Shown here: positions 60,794 to 64,000 of the stretch, piece by piece | How the letters are laid out: each line of letters starts with the position of its first letter | Numbering within the stretch: the stretch's first letter is position 1 | Assembly (NCBI GenBank): GCA_002729885.1 | Contig: PBUB01000028.1 | Span: 1-64,000, forward strand | Direction: 5' to 3' | DNA length: 64,000 bases | Source of the DNA: Spirochaetaceae bacterium | GTDB taxonomy: Bacteria > Spirochaetota > Leptospiria > Leptospirales > Leptonemataceae | The notes under the pieces: model-generated | What the model saw: only the letters and a program-made list of their open reading frames with translations | What the model was told of the DNA's origin: nothing | Database searches by the model: none | Program-made: the position numbers and the translations under genes

Positions 60794-61249
60794 ATGCGAA
60801 AAGTATGGCAGGCATTTTCAAATTCAAACCACCACCGCCATTCATTTCTATTTGTATTATTCCTTTTCGCAGCCGCCGCCTGCCAGGAACAGAGCGATCA
60901 GTGTTCCGGTCCGGTAAATCGAGACCTTGCAAAATCTATTCACGGTTCATGGACACCCGATCCAGAGTCCCTTCCGGACTCTCTGGACCTTCGCGGAAGA
61001 ACAGCTGCGCTTCAGAGCCGAATTGTATTTGAAGATTCTGGATATAGATTCTATGGTAAGGATAGACCGGTGCATCGAATGCTCTTTTCCGGCCTGCAAA
61101 AAGATGATCAGAAAATCCAGGTATTCTTTCGATCCAGCGCAGGTCTTTGCGAGTCCATGATAGTGAAAATCCTCGGGAAGAATCAGATTTCAATTCGCAT
61201 CTATTCCGATTACCCGATTCTTCGCTACAACAGGGAGGTTACTGAATGA
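60794..61249 (+). CDS. lipoprotein, unknown function
   Basis: ATG at 60794 starts a signal with HSFLFVLFLFAAAAC, lipobox AAAC. The mature 120-residue part includes two more Cys near the start and end (DQCSG, AGLCES), which could pair, and the phrase IHGSWTPDPESLPDSL, recalling small lipocalin-like or META-type folds only in composition. Longer in-frame starts at 60650 are possible but would add residues unlike a signal peptide. It overlaps the next gene by 4 bp. Confidence 0.7.
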   Translation: MRKVWQAFSNSNHHRHSFLFVLFLFAAAACQEQSDQCSGPVNRDLAKSIHGSWTPDPESLPDSLDLRGRTAALQSRIVFEDSGYRFYGKDRPVHRMLFSGLQKDDQKIQVFFRSSAGLCESMIVKILGKNQISIRIYSDYPILRYNREVTE

Positions 61250-61866
61250 AACGCTCGAATAGAATCTTTCTTTCCATTTTTGGCCTCAATGTTGTGGGAT
61301 TTCTATTCCTTCTGCTGGGACCAGAACCAGATAAGCAGGAGGCAAGTCGTCCGCTCCAGAAGCCCTACTCGTCCCATACGAATTCCACTAAATCCGTACC
61401 CGATAAAATAGAGAAAACTTCCGAGCAAGATTCAGATTCAGTGTTTCTTTTCGATTTCGATGTGCAATCCCTGGAGTTAATCAATAGCGACCTGGACCAG
61501 AACAGGCTTCGAAATCGCGCAGTGCAGGGTGTTCTACAGAATCAAGGAAATCCTGACAATCTGCTGTTGGCCTCAGCAGGCCTGGAAGAAAAAATCGAAA
61601 TTCATAAGCGATTGGATGAACTCTATGAAAAAGAAAGCAATGGAATCTTGAGTCGGCAGGAACAGATTGAACTTCTCCAACTCAGCATTCAAAAAAAGAA
61701 AGACCACCTGGAACTTCAGAAGAAAGTCTGGCTTCTTTATGCCCATCAAGCTCCTATAGGACCGGGGGGTGATTACAAAAACGCTCTCGAACAAATGCAG
61801 AAGGAAATAGATCTCCTGGAGAATAAGCTTCAGAGAGTAGAAAACACAGGCCACCGCATCCATTGA
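61246..61866 (+). CDS. membrane-anchored coiled-coil protein
   Basis: ATG at 61246 overlaps the lipoprotein stop (ATGA). One membrane segment, RIFLSIFGLNVVGFLFLLLG, near the N-terminus anchors a periplasmic tail: a Ser/Lys/Pro-rich linker, an acidic stretch, then about 120 residues of coiled-coil-like helices (LLQLSIQKKKDHLELQKKVWLLYAHQ, QMQKEIDLLENKLQRVEN). It is likely a partner of the overlapping lipoprotein. Function unknown. Confidence 0.75.
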   Translation: MKRSNRIFLSIFGLNVVGFLFLLLGPEPDKQEASRPLQKPYSSHTNSTKSVPDKIEKTSEQDSDSVFLFDFDVQSLELINSDLDQNRLRNRAVQGVLQNQGNPDNLLLASAGLEEKIEIHKRLDELYEKESNGILSRQEQIELLQLSIQKKKDHLELQKKVWLLYAHQAPIGPGGDYKNALEQMQKEIDLLENKLQRVENTGHRIH

Positions 61867-61880
61867 TGGCAGTCACAGGT

Positions 61881-61933
61881 AGGCTCCTCAAGGTTATCCA
61901 GGTCCTCCGTAACCATTCCAGTCGCAGGAGCCT
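61881..61933. repeat. nested inverted repeats in a convergent spacer
   Basis: AGGCTCCT (61881-61888) pairs with AGGAGCCT (61926-61933), and inside it GGTTA (61892-61896) pairs with TAACC (61910-61914). The stacked stems lie between the convergent coiled-coil and carboxyltransferase genes. No T-run follows, so this may be a structural transcript end or a small RNA. Confidence 0.45.
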
Positions 61934-62002
61934 TACTCACTGACACCAGGTTCTATAGGGCCGTCGTCAGATCGCTGGGCAACCTGTCCGTCCGTTTCTG
62001 CC

Positions 62003-64000
62003 TCATCTCACCGATATCCCGTTTTGCGCTTCCAATTTACCAGCCCTCCATCGCTGTACCCGGTCAGACGCTTCCTGGAGTCCTCGAATAATCGCATCTC
62101 GAAGTTCCCAGGGCTCTACAGTTTCGTCCAGTCCACCCGTGACATATGCATCCGAGTCTGCGCGAAATCGCTTTCGATAAGCTTCAATGTAATCGGTTCT
62201 GAGAGCGCCCGCCTCTTCCGTCCTGTTTTCGCTCAGCAGCTTGTTATATTCCCGTTGCTTAAAAAGCTCAAAGGCCGCCTCGGCCCCCATCACAGCCAGG
62301 ATTGCATCTTTCAAAGCAATAGAATAGATACCCGGTCGAAGAAAACGACTGAAAGCGTGGATTTGCCGGCCTCCATAATTCTGGCGAAAAACAACAGATA
62401 CCACAGGTATTCTGGACAAAACATTCACATCCAGCGATTCGCCTCCAATCTGCTGAATTCTGAGACGCTCTTGTTGGGTCCCTGGTAGGAAGCCCGGAGC
62501 GTTGGAAAACATCAGTAAGGGCAAATTACATTGATTTACCTTTTCCACGAATTTGCGAAATCGCTCGGTGCCCTGAGCATCGGGAACCCCGCCCTTTAAT
62601 GGTTGATCCGCGATAATTGCCACGGCCCTGCCCTGAAACCGTGCTGTGGCCGTAATCAGGTTTCTTTCAGGCTGGCTATCCTGCCAGCATAGAAGGCTTT
62701 CTGCATCAACGAGAGATTCCAGAACGGCTTTCATATCGAATGGTTGCCAGGAGTTCGCCGGTATTTCCAGCTTTGATTTCGGGGCTGCCGGCCTGACCGT
62801 ATTTCCAAGCCTGTGAATCTCGCTGATCCGTCGCAATGCACTTTCTACACTGGCTTCCTGAAAGTCAGCAATGCCATGAAGCGCGGTCTCCGTCCTTTCA
62901 GCTTTCTCATTGCTTACAAGAATCAGTGCTCTGGCAGTCTGATTCAGGGCCACTCTGCCAAGGCCTGCCGGACTCATGATCAAGTGATATCGCGCACATT
63001 TGCTCTTTTGAAGCGTAGAAAGAAAATCCATTCTCGCTCGAATGCGCTCCGATTCTTCTTCGGTGTCGGGCCCAGGCCTGTACCAGTGCTTTCCAAAAAA
63101 CAGGATTACCGGCAAAGCCAGTCTGTCCGCAAGGCGAAGAAGGTCCCTGGCTTTATAGATAGCCGCTGTTGACCTGATGCCTGCCTCTCCCGGACCCATT
63201 ACCAGAAATGGCTGGTCATCCAGACGAACGAGCCAGGCACCCAGCGCCCCGGCAGCGGCATATCCCTCTTTTAGCGATAAGATCTGTCCTTCAGAACACG
63301 CCTCCAGTAAAGCGAATGTTGGATAATCTGCTCCCGTAAGCGATTCCAATTCCGATACTCTGGCAGAAGTTTGCTTCGCATTCGCATCCGTAGCGGGTCT
63401 CATTAACCAGTGGAGCCTACGAATTTCAAGGATCAGTTCCGTCTTGTCCCTCGCAATGCGATCCACGGTCCCGGTCTGTGCCATCACGGGGGCACCACCA
63501 ATTTCATAGTTAGTCAAATCCTCTCCGGTTACGCTCTTAATAACGTTGGAACCGGTAAGAACTCGAAACGACCCTGGATCATCCAGCATAATCTGAATCG
63601 GCGCTTGCGATGAGCCGTACACATCCAGGCCCGTAGACGAGCCCATTCCCACAGCCGCAAGAAAGAAGCACCTGGGTTTTTCCTTTTGCTCCACCATGAG
63701 CTCTACACTCTCAAGCAATTCCTGCAGACCTGGATCCTGCACTTCTTTGCAGCTCCGAATGTAATCGTGATAGTCGGGCCTGGAGGAGACCAGAGCATTG
63801 AAGAAGAATCCTTCCGCCGCACGGTTTAAAGAAACCATGCCTTCTTTTATATTTGCGCCGGCTCCATCATTCCAGATATAGAGAGGACAATCTAAAAGAA
63901 AAGCGTAGTGCACTGAAGCGACATACATCTGACCTTCCAGATCACCGGTGGCTCCTCCATTTATGCGAGAATCTTTAATATAAAATAGACAGGTCTTTCC
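62003..64000 (-). CDS. acyl-CoA carboxylase carboxyltransferase (partial, 5' end outside window)
   Basis: The reading frame stays open to base 64000 with GKTCLFYIKDSRINGGATGDLEGQ before the first Met, so the start lies beyond the window. The crotonase-like carboxyltransferase domains are visible: WNDGAGANIKEGMVSLNRAAEGFFFNALVSSR near the start (entry to the biotin/acyl-CoA site), GGAPVMAQTG, and in the second half GGVPDAQGTERFRKFVEKVNQCNLPLLMFSNAPGFLPG. Such proteins move CO2 from carboxybiotin to acetyl-, propionyl- or another acyl-CoA. A missing N-terminal domain could include a biotin carboxylase, so its full architecture is unknown. Confidence 0.88.
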   Translation of the reverse strand, partial: GKTCLFYIKDSRINGGATGDLEGQMYVASVHYAFLLDCPLYIWNDGAGANIKEGMVSLNRAAEGFFFNALVSSRPDYHDYIRSCKEVQDPGLQELLESVELMVEQKEKPRCFFLAAVGMGSSTGLDVYGSSQAPIQIMLDDPGSFRVLTGSNVIKSVTGEDLTNYEIGGAPVMAQTGTVDRIARDKTELILEIRRLHWLMRPATDANAKQTSARVSELESLTGADYPTFALLEACSEGQILSLKEGYAAAGALGAWLVRLDDQPFLVMGPGEAGIRSTAAIYKARDLLRLADRLALPVILFFGKHWYRPGPDTEEESERIRARMDFLSTLQKSKCARYHLIMSPAGLGRVALNQTARALILVSNEKAERTETALHGIADFQEASVESALRRISEIHRLGNTVRPAAPKSKLEIPANSWQPFDMKAVLESLVDAESLLCWQDSQPERNLITATARFQGRAVAIIADQPLKGGVPDAQGTERFRKFVEKVNQCNLPLLMFSNAPGFLPGTQQERLRIQQIGGESLDVNVLSRIPVVSVVFRQNYGGRQIHAFSRFLRPGIYSIALKDAILAVMGAEAAFELFKQREYNKLLSENRTEEAGALRTDYIEAYRKRFRADSDAYVTGGLDETVEPWELRDAIIRGLQEASDRVQRWRAGKLEAQNGISVR

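Noticed and set aside
61873-62002. tRNA gene in the convergent spacer
   Set aside because: The nested stems do not form a cloverleaf and no TTC-loop sequence is present.

Overview
The window reads as ordinary, densely coded chromosome of a Gram-negative (diderm) bacterium. Roughly balanced base composition, many lipoproteins with loose lipoboxes (LSHC, FSGC, SASC, LTHC, AAAC), lipid A genes (lpxB, lpxI), 7TM-HAMP proteins ending in SpoIIE phosphatase, a fused acyl-CoA mutase (IcmF) and hslVU together suggest a spirochaete of the Leptospira/Leptonema/Turneriella group. That placement is inferred from gene content only; there is no rRNA, tRNA, CRISPR array, phage or insertion sequence in the window.

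Layout. 1-5040: lipoprotein, NAD(P)HX repair enzyme and two exported or membrane proteins of unknown role. 5119-9730 (minus): a tight operon UbiA-type prenyltransferase, FmdB-like zinc ribbon, lpxI, lpxB, argF. 9892-15159: glycosyltransferase, TolC-like lipoprotein, two exported unknowns. 15207-19310: icmF and a DUF2071 protein. 19311-21910: a structured leader, a small ribbon-helix-helix protein and a CASTOR/POLLUX-like RCK channel. 22154-26434: Nudix, zinc-finger, M20 amidohydrolase, membrane protein, lipase. 26495-31675: GT4 glycosyltransferase, metallophosphoesterase and nucleotidyltransferase in a tight run, then a membrane protein, msrA and a ClbS/DfsB-like protein. 31810-35246 (minus): complete osmoprotectant ABC transporter with tandem repeats in its upstream region. 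35526-38696: membrane-anchored AraC regulator divergent from an SDR and a 2OG-Fe(II) oxygenase. 38851-42211 (minus): hslV-hslU-DUF445. 42500-48496: exported unknowns, alaS, yajQ, repeat protein. 48518-52048: two outer-membrane barrels around an MscS channel. 52360-58088: a 7TM-HAMP-SpoIIE phosphatase and BASS transporter facing a 7TM-HAMP-sigma54 activator with a related sensor module. 58303-61866: two secreted alpha/beta hydrolases on either side of a dyad-rich 436-bp spacer, then a lipoprotein and a coiled-coil anchor protein. 62003-64000 (minus): acyl-CoA carboxylase carboxyltransferase, cut off by the window edge.

How it fits together. Envelope building (LpxB, LpxI, glycosyltransferases, prenyltransferase), osmotic and ionic homeostasis (Opu-type ABC transporter, MscS, CASTOR-like channel) and acyl-CoA chemistry (IcmF, carboxyltransferase, secreted esterases) are the recurring themes. 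The most unusual signals are regulatory: a leader before the RHH/channel pair that can fold in two mutually exclusive ways, a dyad-dense leader before the secreted esterase, an 18-bp tandem repeat 33 bp apart upstream of the osmoprotectant operon, and the same kind of 7TM sensor wired to two different outputs around a transporter. All structures were found by hand pairing, without energy calculation.
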